From NCBI GenBank assembly GCA_035761265.1, contig DASTRL010000278.1, forward strand, positions 1 to 10,343: 10,343 nucleotides of DNA, in the 5' to 3' direction. Below, piece after piece: positions 1-10,343 of this stretch (position 1 is the stretch's first letter; every line of letters starts with the position of its first letter). The notes under the pieces are model-generated. The model saw only the letters and a list, made by a program, of their open reading frames with translations, searched no databases and was not told where the DNA came from. The stretch comes from CADEED01 sp035761265 (lineage in GTDB: Bacteria > Pseudomonadota > Gammaproteobacteria > Steroidobacterales > Steroidobacteraceae). The position numbers and the translations under genes were made by a program.

Positions 1-184
<184 letters not shown>

Positions 185-188
185 GGTA

Positions 189-196
189 GTAGTTAG
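189..196 (+). repeat. GTAGTTAG octamer, copy 1 (after tuf stop)
   Basis: This is the first of four exact copies of GTAGTTAG that I found in the window, all on the + strand and all intergenic. It begins 5 nt after the tuf stop and supplies a second in-frame stop (TAG). No start codon follows it directly. Function unknown. Confidence 0.6.
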
Positions 197-223
197 AACG
201 GAGTGGAAAAAGCTGCTCTCGGA

Positions 224-244
224 CCGGGTCCGGAACGGACCCGG
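224..244 (+). other. 9-bp hairpin between tuf and tRNA-Trp
   Basis: CCGGGTCCG (224-232), a GAA loop, and CGGACCCGG (236-244) form a perfect 9-bp stem. No T run follows on the + strand, so this is not a classical intrinsic terminator. On the − strand the nearest U run (complement of A207-211) is 12 nt away, too far for a terminator. It may be a processing or stability element separating tuf mRNA from the tRNA precursor, but that is inference from its position. I see no convincing promoter in the 185-271 gap. Confidence 0.6.
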
Positions 245-271
245 ATTGAACCCCGGGCGCGGCTCGTGACT

Positions 272-347
272 AGGCCAGTAGCTCAATTGGCAGAGCGGCG
301 GTCTCCAAAACCGCAGGTTGGGGGTTCGATTCCCTCCTGGCCTGCCA
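272..347 (+). tRNA. tRNA-Trp (anticodon CCA)
   Basis: A complete 76-nt cloverleaf can be drawn. The acceptor AGGCCAG pairs with CTGGCCT, followed by discriminator G and an encoded CCA end (345-347). The D arm is GCTC/GAGC, the anticodon stem GCGGT/ACCGC, and the loop CTCCAAA with anticodon CCA at 305-307. The T arm is GGGGG/CCCTC with one G-U pair and a TTCGATT loop. The discriminator G and CCA anticodon are the known bacterial tRNA-Trp identity elements. It is probably cotranscribed with tuf and secE and cut out by RNase P and 3' nucleases. The secE start codon lies only 10 nt beyond the CCA. Confidence 0.97.
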
Positions 348-357
348 CCTGTTGAAC

Positions 358-747
358 ATGAACGACGAAGCAAAACAAACATCCGCGGCGCCGGCGGCGT
401 CCGACACCGCGCAACTGGTCGCCGCCATCGTGCTGGCGATCGGTGGCGTCGTGGCGTTCTACGTCCTGAAGAGCCGCCCGGAAGTCTGGGCGAGCTGGGT
501 CGGGTTGTTCGGTGGCCTGGTGCTCGGCGTCCTGGTGTTCGCGTTCTCGCAGTACGGCCGGAATTTCTGGCAGTTCGTGCTCGAGTCGCGCGTCGAGCTG
601 CGCAAGGTTTTCTGGCCGTCGCGCAACGAAACCTTCATGACCACGCTGGTGGTGCTGGGCTTCGTGCTGATCGCCAGCGTTTTTTTCTGGCTACTCGACC
701 TGACGCTGGCCTCGTTGACCAAGTTCTTCACCGGCCAGTCGGGCTGA
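358..747 (+). CDS. secE: Preprotein translocase subunit SecE
   Basis: The gene encodes 129 residues, close to the 127 of E. coli SecE. SecE is an essential inner-membrane subunit that clamps the SecY channel in the SecYEG translocon. Three hydrophobic segments lie at about residues 19-37, 44-63 and 95-116, the three-helix form found in many gammaproteobacteria. The conserved amphipathic segment ESRVELRKVFWPSRNE (76-91) precedes the last helix and is diagnostic. I chose ATG 358; an in-frame TTG at 352 would add only two residues and has no better signal. No Shine-Dalgarno sequence is visible in the 10 nt between the tRNA CCA end and the ATG. nusG follows 28 nt after the stop, the usual secE-nusG pairing. 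Confidence 0.95.
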   Translation: MNDEAKQTSAAPAASDTAQLVAAIVLAIGGVVAFYVLKSRPEVWASWVGLFGGLVLGVLVFAFSQYGRNFWQFVLESRVELRKVFWPSRNETFMTTLVVLGFVLIASVFFWLLDLTLASLTKFFTGQSG

Positions 748-775
748 CCGCGCGAAGCTGAAAGGAAAAGAAGAG

Positions 776-1309
776 ATGGCACTTCGCTGGTACGTCGTTC
801 ACGCCTACTCGAACTTCGAGCACCGCGTTGCCGAGGCGCTCAAGGATCGCATCAAGCGCGACGGCCTCGAGCACAAGTTCGGAGAGATCCTCGTGCCGAC
901 CGAAGAAGTGGTCGAGATGCGCGACGGTCAGCGCCGCAAGAGCGAGCGCAAGTTTTATCCCGGCTATGTCCTGGTGCAGATGGACATGGACGAGCAGACC
1001 TGGCACCTGGTGCGCGACGTGCCCAAGGTGCTCGGCTTCATCGGTGGCACGCCCGACAAACCGGCGCCCATCACCGAGAAGGAAGCCAACCAGATCCTGC
1101 GTCGCGTCGAGGAAGGCGTGGACAAGCCGCGCCCCAAGGTGCTGTTCGAGCCCGGCGAAGTGGTGCGCGTCACCAACGGGCCGTTCAACGACTTCAATGG
1201 CGTGGTGGAGAACGTGAATTACGAGAAGAGCCGGCTGCAGGTGGCAGTGCAGATTCTCGGTCGCTCGACCCCGGTCGAGCTGGACTTCTCGCAGGTGGAA
1301 AAGGCTTGA
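776..1309 (+). CDS. nusG: Transcription termination/antitermination factor NusG
   Basis: The gene encodes 177 residues, near the 181 of E. coli NusG. NusG binds elongating RNA polymerase at the β' clamp, suppresses pausing, and through its C-terminal domain contacts Rho or ribosomal protein S10. The N-terminal NGN domain runs to about residue 115, starting RWYVVHAYSNFE and including KFYPGYVLVQMDMD (59-72) and VPKVLGFIGG (82-91). The C-terminal KOW domain covers about 124-177 with FEPGEVVRVTNGPF (124-137) and FNG (140-142). An AGGA at 763-766 lies 9 nt before the ATG. The gene sits between secE and rplK, its standard place, and is followed by a structured 153-nt spacer. Confidence 0.97.
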   Translation: MALRWYVVHAYSNFEHRVAEALKDRIKRDGLEHKFGEILVPTEEVVEMRDGQRRKSERKFYPGYVLVQMDMDEQTWHLVRDVPKVLGFIGGTPDKPAPITEKEANQILRRVEEGVDKPRPKVLFEPGEVVRVTNGPFNDFNGVVENVNYEKSRLQVAVQILGRSTPVELDFSQVEKA

Positions 1310-1320
1310 ACAAGTTACGG

Positions 1321-1439
1321 ACGAGCAAACGGGCTTTGACGTTTGCTCGTTGAATACGGGGCGCAAGCCCCTGGTTAGTCCGGGCAGGAAGCCCGGATGC
1401 AATGGCACGGAAGCGCATGGGGAGCCGCGGCGACGCGGC
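1321..1439 (+). promoter_or_regulatory. Structured nusG–rplK spacer: four consecutive hairpins, candidate L1 autoregulatory leader
   Basis: Four hairpins follow one another. (1) 1321-1350: ACGAGCAAAC pairs perfectly with GTTTGCTCGT over a 10-nt loop. (2) 1358-1371: GGGGC/GCCCC with a GCAA tetraloop. (3) 1379-1397: TCCGGGC/GCCCGGA with an AGGAA loop. (4) 1424-1439: GCCGCG/CGCGGC with a GCGA tetraloop. None has a following T run, so none looks like an intrinsic terminator. In E. coli, L1 represses rplK-rplA by binding the rplK leader, and this spacer is in the matching place. I could not identify the L1-binding internal loop by eye; the 26 nt between hairpins 3 and 4 are a possible location. 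I found no −35/−10 pair with good spacing. The hairpins are seen; the L1 role is inferred. Confidence 0.5.
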
Positions 1440-1449
1440 GTTCGCACCC

Positions 1450-1455
1450 AGGAGG
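1450..1455 (+). promoter_or_regulatory. Strong ribosome binding site of rplK (AGGAGG)
   Basis: A full AGGAGG consensus lies 7 nt before the rplK ATG. Its last G is also the first base of octamer copy 2, so the octamer itself forms the spacer between ribosome binding site and start codon. Confidence 0.85.
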
Positions 1456-1462
1456 TAGTTAG
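1455..1462 (+). repeat. GTAGTTAG octamer, copy 2 (directly before rplK ATG)
   Basis: This exact copy abuts the rplK start codon and overlaps the last G of its AGGAGG. It is the only copy not close behind a stop codon: the nusG stop is 146 nt upstream. Function unknown. Confidence 0.6.
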
Positions 1463-1891
1463 ATGGCCAAGAAGGTACAGGGCTACGTGAAGCTCCAGGT
1501 ACCGGCGGGAGCCGCCAACCCGGCGCCCCCGATCGGACCCGCCCTCGGTCAGCAGGGCGTGAACATCATGGAATTCTGCAAGCAGTTCAACGCTGCCACG
1601 CAGAAGGTGGAGAAGAACCTGCCGATCCCGGTGATCATCACCGTGTACTCGGATCGCAGCTTCACATTCATCATGAAGACGCCGCCCGCGTCGGTGCTGA
1701 TCCGCAAGGCGATCGGCATCGAGAAGGGCAGCGGCACGCCGAACACCAGCAAGGTGGGCAGGATCACGCGCAAGCAGCTCGAGGAGATCGCCAAGCTCAA
1801 GCAGCCGGATCTCACGGCGGCGGATCTCGACGCGGCGGTGAACACCATCGCGGGCTCGGCCCGTTCGATGGGCGTGGATGTGGTGGGGTAA
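1463..1891 (+). CDS. rplK: 50S ribosomal protein L11
   Basis: The gene encodes 142 residues, the usual length for L11. L11 binds the GTPase-associated region of 23S rRNA at the base of the L12 stalk. The N-terminal domain carries KVQGYVKLQVPAGAANP (4-20) and PPIGPALGQQGVNIMEFCK (22-40), including the proline-containing helix that forms the thiopeptide (thiostrepton) site. The C-terminal rRNA-binding domain has KTPPASVLIRKA and GRITRKQLEEIA, ending ARSMGVDVVG. The N-terminal lysines and the lysine after FC (Lys39 in mature numbering) match known PrmA methylation sites. A strong AGGAGG sits 7 nt upstream. rplA starts 4 nt after the stop, suggesting translational coupling. Confidence 0.98.
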   Translation: MAKKVQGYVKLQVPAGAANPAPPIGPALGQQGVNIMEFCKQFNAATQKVEKNLPIPVIITVYSDRSFTFIMKTPPASVLIRKAIGIEKGSGTPNTSKVGRITRKQLEEIAKLKQPDLTAADLDAAVNTIAGSARSMGVDVVG

Positions 1892-1895
1892 GCAC

Positions 1896-2588
1896 ATGGC
1901 CATTGCAAAACGTGAGAAGGCCTGGAAGTCGAAGCTGGCTCCCGGCAAACAGTATCCGGTCGACGACGCGCTCAAGCTCGTGAAGGAATTCGCCACGGCG
2001 AAGTTCAACGAGACGGTGGATTGCGCCGTGAACCTCGGCATCGACGCCTCGAAGTCCGACCAGCAGGTGCGCGGTTCCACCGTGATGCCGCACGGCACCG
2101 GCAAGACGTTGCGCGTCGCGGTGTTCACCGCGGGCAAGAACGTCGAGCTCGCCAAGGCCGCGGGCGCGGACATCGTCGGCATGGACGACCTCGCCGCCCA
2201 GGTGAAGGCCGGCAACATCAATTTCGATCGCGTGATCGCCAGCCCCGACGCCATGCGGGTCGTGGGTCAGCTCGGCCAGATCCTGGGTCCCCGCGGACTC
2301 ATGCCGAACCCGAAGGTCGGCACCGTCACTCCAGACGTCGCCACGGCGGTGAAGAACGCCAAGGCCGGCCAGGTGACCTACCGCGTGGACAAGGCCGGAA
2401 TCGTTCACTGCATCATCGGCAAGTCGAAGTTCGAGGCCGCGCAGCTCAAGGAGAACCTCCTCGCGCTGCTCAACGATCTCAACAAGGCGAAGCCGGCGAC
2501 ATCGAAGGGCGTCTACCTGAAGAAGATCACGCTGAGCTCGACCATGGGTCCGGGCGTGGTGATCGATCAGGCGTCGCTGGGACTGTAA
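1896..2588 (+). CDS. rplA: 50S ribosomal protein L1
   Basis: The gene encodes 230 residues, slightly shorter than E. coli L1 (234). L1 forms the mobile stalk near the ribosomal E site and in E. coli represses its own operon by binding the rplK leader. Conserved L1 segments are visible: RGSTVMPHGTGKTLRVAVF, VIASPDAMRVVGQLGQ, the signature ILGPRGLMPNPKVGTVTPDV, VKNAKAGQVTYR and KGVYLKKITLSSTMGPGV. I chose ATG 1896. An in-frame ATG at 1878 would overlap rplK by 14 nt and add six residues (MWWGKH) not typical of L1. The upstream GGGG at 1885-1888, within the end of rplK, may act as a weak ribosome binding site. TAA is followed directly by octamer copy 3. Confidence 0.97.
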   Translation: MAIAKREKAWKSKLAPGKQYPVDDALKLVKEFATAKFNETVDCAVNLGIDASKSDQQVRGSTVMPHGTGKTLRVAVFTAGKNVELAKAAGADIVGMDDLAAQVKAGNINFDRVIASPDAMRVVGQLGQILGPRGLMPNPKVGTVTPDVATAVKNAKAGQVTYRVDKAGIVHCIIGKSKFEAAQLKENLLALLNDLNKAKPATSKGVYLKKITLSSTMGPGVVIDQASLGL

Positions 2589-2596
2589 GTAGTTAG
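2589..2596 (+). repeat. GTAGTTAG octamer, copy 3 (directly after rplA stop)
   Basis: The exact octamer is fused to the rplA TAA and followed immediately by an ATG (2597). That ATG opens a 78-codon frame through the rplJ leader, which I do not call as a gene. Frame-wise, rplA would meet a second stop (TGA, 2598-2600). Confidence 0.6.
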
Positions 2597-2602
2597 ATGA
2601 TC

Positions 2603-2620
2603 GGGCGCGAAGCCGCGCCC
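2603..2620 (+). other. 7-bp GC hairpin just downstream of rplA
   Basis: GGGCGCG (2603-2609) pairs with CGCGCCC (2614-2620) over an AAGC loop, 14 nt after the rplA stop. No T run follows, so it is not a classical terminator. It could protect the rplKA mRNA 3' end or be the first element of the rplJ leader. Confidence 0.55.
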
Positions 2621-2642
2621 GCAGACGAGACGAGATTGATGC

Positions 2643-2674
2643 GGACTCGCGGCACCGCAAGGTGCCGCGGGTTC
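2643..2674 (+). other. 14-bp hairpin with GCAA tetraloop in the rplA–rplJ spacer
   Basis: The 5' strand 2643-2656 pairs over its whole length with 2661-2674 around a GCAA loop (2657-2660). Nine inner pairs (CGCGGCACC/GGTGCCGCG) are perfect; the outer five include two G-U wobbles. No T run follows. It lies 7 nt ahead of the candidate L10-binding element and may stack on it or act as a processing site; its function is not known from sequence. Confidence 0.6.
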
Positions 2675-2680
2675 CATCCG

Positions 2681-2738
2681 AGACCGCAGGCGGAGCGAGG
2701 GGCAACCCGGCGTTCCTTAATCGAAGCCGGCCTGCGCA
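2681..2738 (+). promoter_or_regulatory. Candidate L10 leader (autoregulatory L10–L12 binding element)
   Basis: The outer helix is CGCAGGC (2685-2691) with GCCTGCG (2730-2736). Inside, GGAGCG (2692-2697) can pair with CGTTCC (2711-2716), capped by GGG-GCAA-CCC (2699-2708). This leaves TTAAT (2717-2721) unpaired on the 3' side. AGAC precedes the outer helix. From memory, Firmicute L10 leaders have AGAC on the 5' side and UUAAU after the inner helix, so this looks like the same class; I could not run a covariance search. In E. coli the L10–L12 complex binds the rplJ leader and represses rplJL. A second, exclusive fold (CCGGC with GCCGG, 2707-2730) is also possible. Position ahead of rplJ supports the call. 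Confidence 0.6.
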
Positions 2739-2755
2739 GATGGTGTACCGCTCAG

Positions 2756-2771
2756 CTAGCCGCAAGGCTGG
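2756..2771 (+). other. 6-bp hairpin with GCAA tetraloop in the rplJ leader
   Basis: CTAGCC (2756-2761) pairs with GGCTGG (2766-2771), with one U-G pair, over a GCAA loop. It lies between the candidate L10 element and the rplJ ribosome binding site. Role unknown. Confidence 0.5.
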
Positions 2772-2794
2772 ATGAAGGTCGCTGTCGATTGGTA

Positions 2795-2826
2795 CCGGGC
2801 ATCCATCGAAAGATGGCGTGTTCCGG
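2795..2826 (+). other. Hairpin with GAAA tetraloop close to the rplJ start
   Basis: CCATC (2803-2807) and GATGG (2812-2816) form a stem under a GAAA loop. The flanking CCGG (2795-2798) and CCGG (2823-2826) can pair outside an internal loop. It ends 22 nt before the rplJ AGGAGG, so it could influence ribosome access, but no direct masking of the Shine-Dalgarno is visible. Confidence 0.5.
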
Positions 2827-2848
2827 ATGGTGAAAGTGACTTTTGTCC

Positions 2849-2854
2849 AGGAGG
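2849..2854 (+). promoter_or_regulatory. Strong ribosome binding site of rplJ (AGGAGG)
   Basis: Perfect AGGAGG 6 nt before ATG 2861. It decides the start against the in-frame TTG at 2843, which would lie upstream of this site. Confidence 0.85.
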
Positions 2855-2860
2855 CGTGGA

Positions 2861-3400
2861 ATGCCACTCAACCTCGAAGACAAGAAAGTGCTGGTGGCCG
2901 AAGTGACCGAGGTGGCGAAGACCGCCCTCTCGGTGGTCGCTGCCGAATACCGTGGACTCACGGTGTCGCAGATGACCGATCTTCGCGCCAAGGCGCGCGC
3001 CCAGGGCGTGTACATGCGTGTGGTGAAAAACACGCTGGCCCGCAAGGCGCTCGCCGGCACGGCTTTCGAACCGGTGGGCCCGAAACTCAAGGGTCCGCTG
3101 GTACTGGCCTTCTCGAAGGACGATCCGGGCGCCGCGGCGCGCGTGGTCAAGGCCTTTTCGAAGGACAACGAAAAGCTGGTCGCGACGCTCGTGTCCCTCG
3201 GTGGAGATGTGCTCTCCGCGAAGGATCTCGAGAAAGTTGCGAGTCTGCCGACCCGCGCGCAGGCGTTGTCGCAGCTTCTCGGCGTGCTCAAGGCGCCGAT
3301 CCAGAAGCTCGTCGGCACGATTGCCGCGCCGAACCAGAAGCTGGTGTGGACCCTCGCGGCCCATCTTCAAAAGAAGAAGGGCGATGCGAAGCCCGCCTGA
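2861..3400 (+). CDS. rplJ: 50S ribosomal protein L10
   Basis: The gene encodes 179 residues, 14 more than E. coli L10 (165). L10 anchors the L12 stalk on 23S rRNA and, with L12, represses its own mRNA. The N-terminal globular domain shows EYRGLTVSQMTDLRAKAR (29-46) and YMRVVKNTLARKAL (51-64). The C-terminal helix holds three similar ten-residue segments spaced by 11: LLGVLKAPIQ (139-148), LVGTIAAPNQ (150-159) and LVWTLAAHLQ (161-170). A lysine-rich tail follows. Each such segment is known to bind one L12 dimer, so three dimers are predicted, against two in E. coli. The start is set by AGGAGG 6 nt upstream. rplL follows after 49 nt. Confidence 0.97.
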   Translation: MPLNLEDKKVLVAEVTEVAKTALSVVAAEYRGLTVSQMTDLRAKARAQGVYMRVVKNTLARKALAGTAFEPVGPKLKGPLVLAFSKDDPGAAARVVKAFSKDNEKLVATLVSLGGDVLSAKDLEKVASLPTRAQALSQLLGVLKAPIQKLVGTIAAPNQKLVWTLAAHLQKKKGDAKPA

Positions 3401-3449
3401 GCACGACTTGTCGAACACGTTTAGCTGAAAACTTTTTGGAGTAACTCAA

Positions 3450-3842
3450 ATGGCTGTTTCAAAAGACGAAATCCTCGAAGCGATCTCGAACATGACCGTC
3501 ATGCAGGTCGTCGAGCTGATCGCCGACATGGAGAAGAAGTTCGGTGTCACCGCTGCGGCCCCGGTCGCGATGGTGGCGGGCGGCGGCGCTGCCGCCGGCG
3601 GCGCGGCTGCCGCCCCGGCCGAGGAAAAGACCGAATTCACGGTCATCCTCAAGGAATATCCGGCCGACAAGAAAGTCGGCGTCATCAAGGTCATCCGCGA
3701 GCTCACGGGCCTGGGCCTGAAGGAAGCGAAGGACCTGGTCGAAGGCGTGCCCGGCACCGTCAAGGAAGGTGTCAACAAGGCCGACTCCGACAGCATGAAG
3801 AAAAAACTCGAGGAAGCCGGCGCGAAGGTCGAGATCAAGTAA
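3450..3842 (+). CDS. rplL: 50S ribosomal protein L7/L12
   Basis: The gene encodes 130 residues, longer than E. coli L12 (121). L12 is the multicopy stalk protein that recruits EF-Tu, EF-G and other translational GTPases. The N-terminal dimerisation domain (about 1-33) starts MAVSKDEILEAISNMTVMQV and binds the L10 helix. Next comes a flexible hinge rich in Ala, Gly and Pro (about 35-58), longer than in E. coli. The C-terminal domain (about 60-130) has EFTVILKEYPADKKVGVIKV and the factor-binding helix region TGLGLKEAKDLVEGVP, ending AKVEIK. GGAG at 3438-3441 is the ribosome binding site, 8 nt before the ATG. L12 is needed in several copies per ribosome, so strong expression relative to rpoB is expected. 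Confidence 0.98.
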   Translation: MAVSKDEILEAISNMTVMQVVELIADMEKKFGVTAAAPVAMVAGGGAAAGGAAAAPAEEKTEFTVILKEYPADKKVGVIKVIRELTGLGLKEAKDLVEGVPGTVKEGVNKADSDSMKKKLEEAGAKVEIK

Positions 3843-3870
3843 TTGATCCGCTTCGCCCTTTCCTAGGGCC

Positions 3871-3922
3871 GATGAAAAAGCGGGGAGCGTCCCCATAAAG
3901 GGGCGCCCCCCGCCGTTTCATC
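3871..3922 (+). promoter_or_regulatory. Long imperfect hairpin in the rplL–rpoB spacer (candidate attenuator/RNase III site)
   Basis: A 20-bp stem can be drawn. GATGAAA (3871-3877) pairs with TTTCATC (3916-3922). After a two-by-two internal loop, GCGGGG (3880-3885) pairs with CCCCGC (3908-3913). After one mismatch, GCG pairs with CGC and CCCC with GGGG (one bulged T), closed by an ATAAA loop. In E. coli the same gap holds a partial terminator and an RNase III cleavage site that lower rpoBC expression relative to rplJL. The + strand tail after the GC stem is CGTTTCATCC, too poor in T for an efficient terminator. The processing role is inferred from position. Confidence 0.6.
3875..3913 (-). terminator. 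Candidate intrinsic terminator for antisense transcription
   Basis: Read on the − strand, the GC-rich part of the same hairpin ends in CCCCGC followed directly by TTTTT (complement of A3875-3879). That is the classical terminator layout. The A·C mismatch at 3886/3907 of the + strand becomes a G·U pair in − strand RNA, so the antisense stem is nearly continuous, with a single bulge. It would stop transcripts running backwards out of rpoB before they enter rplL. No − strand gene is called here. Confidence 0.5.
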
Positions 3923-3929
3923 CAGTCGA

Positions 3930-3963
3930 TTCGACGATTTGGACGATCTTTTTTCGACGATTT
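3930..3963 (+). repeat. Direct repeat TTCGACGATTT (two copies) with T6 run, upstream of rpoB
   Basis: TTCGACGATTT occurs at 3930-3940 and 3953-3963, a period of 23 nt, with GACGAT also in the unit between them. The second copy begins inside a run of six T (3949-3954). No hairpin sits directly before the T run, so I do not call a terminator. Possible protein or RNA-chaperone binding element; function unknown. Confidence 0.5.
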
Positions 3964-3998
3964 TGGCCGCGCGGCAGAGCGGCACAGGAGCACGACCG

Positions 3999-8078
<4,080 letters not shown>

Positions 8079-8079
8079 G

Positions 8080-8087
8080 GTAGTTAG
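8080..8087 (+). repeat. GTAGTTAG octamer, copy 4 (between rpoB stop and rpoC start)
   Basis: This exact copy starts one base after the rpoB TGA and ends 2 nt before the rpoC ATG. It places a second stop (TAG, 8085-8087) in the rpoB frame and, as in copy 2, fills the spacer between the ribosome binding site and the start codon. Confidence 0.6.
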
Positions 8088-8089
8088 CA

Positions 8090-10343
<2,254 letters not shown>

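Noticed and set aside
246..274. A TTGAAC (246-251) as a possible −35 for tRNA-Trp.
   Set aside because: Any matching −10 would overlap the first bases of the tRNA, so transcription would start inside it. No usable promoter.
1336..1364. TTGACG (1336-1341) as a −35 for rplK.
   Set aside because: It lies in the loop of hairpin 1 and the hexamer 17 nt downstream is GGGCGC, not a −10. The AT-rich GAATAC nearby is only 10 nt away.
1878..1895. Upstream ATG start for rplA, overlapping rplK.
   Set aside because: It would add MWWGKH, not typical of L1, and has no ribosome binding site. ATG 1896 gives the normal N-terminus and length.
2597..2833. A 78-codon + strand frame starting at the ATG right after octamer copy 3, running through the rplJ leader.
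   Set aside because: No Shine-Dalgarno, Arg-rich low-complexity product, and it overlaps the hairpins and the candidate L10 element. A regulatory upstream frame cannot be excluded, but nothing supports one.
728..2867. Long − strand open frames over nusG–rplK–rplA (about 508 and 351 codons).
   Set aside because: Same cause: each is codon-aligned with highly biased ribosomal-protein or nusG codons over most of its length, and none has a recognisable product.
3939..3998. Upstream TTG start adding 20 residues to RpoB.
   Set aside because: It lies in the AT-rich spacer and lacks a ribosome binding site, and β proteins normally begin at MAYSFTEKK, which has AGGAG 8 nt upstream.

Overview
This window is the conserved tuf–tRNA-Trp–secE–nusG–rplKAJL–rpoBC cluster of a bacterium, with every gene on the + strand. 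The protein sequences (EF-Tu, SecE, NusG, L11, L1, L10, L12, RpoB, RpoC) are of gammaproteobacterial type. GC is high, and rpoB uses none of the codons TTA, CTA or TCA. A high-GC gammaproteobacterium of the Xanthomonadales/Nevskiales/Steroidobacter-like part of the class is my best guess, but only an inference. A tRNA-Trp gene between tuf and secE is common in that class.

Layout: the 3' end of tuf (to 184); an 87-nt gap with one strong hairpin; tRNA-Trp (272-347); secE starting only 10 nt after the tRNA CCA; nusG; a 153-nt structured spacer; rplK and rplA, 4 nt apart; a 272-nt structured spacer with a probable L10 leader; rplJ and rplL, 49 nt apart; a 156-nt spacer with a long hairpin and an 11-bp direct repeat; full rpoB; and the first 751 codons of rpoC, which runs off the window.

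The genes supply translation elongation (EF-Tu, tRNA-Trp, the L11/L1/L10/L12 stalk proteins), the Sec translocon (SecE) and transcription (NusG and the two large RNA polymerase subunits). In E. coli, L1 represses rplKA and the L10–L12 complex represses rplJL through their mRNA leaders. The large structured gaps ahead of rplK and rplJ sit where those controls act. The rplL–rpoB gap is where E. coli has an attenuator and an RNase III site.

The coding content is ordinary housekeeping, and I see no undescribed multi-gene system. The points worth a second look are non-coding: an octamer (GTAGTTAG) that I found four times, each in an intergenic gap; six GNRA-tetraloop hairpins concentrated in the two ribosomal-protein leaders; a probable L10 leader with two exclusive folds; an element before rpoB that looks like a better terminator on the antisense strand than on the sense strand; and a secE gene with almost no leader. 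In the proteins, L10 carries three tandem L12-binding-like segments, which predicts three L12 dimers on the stalk.
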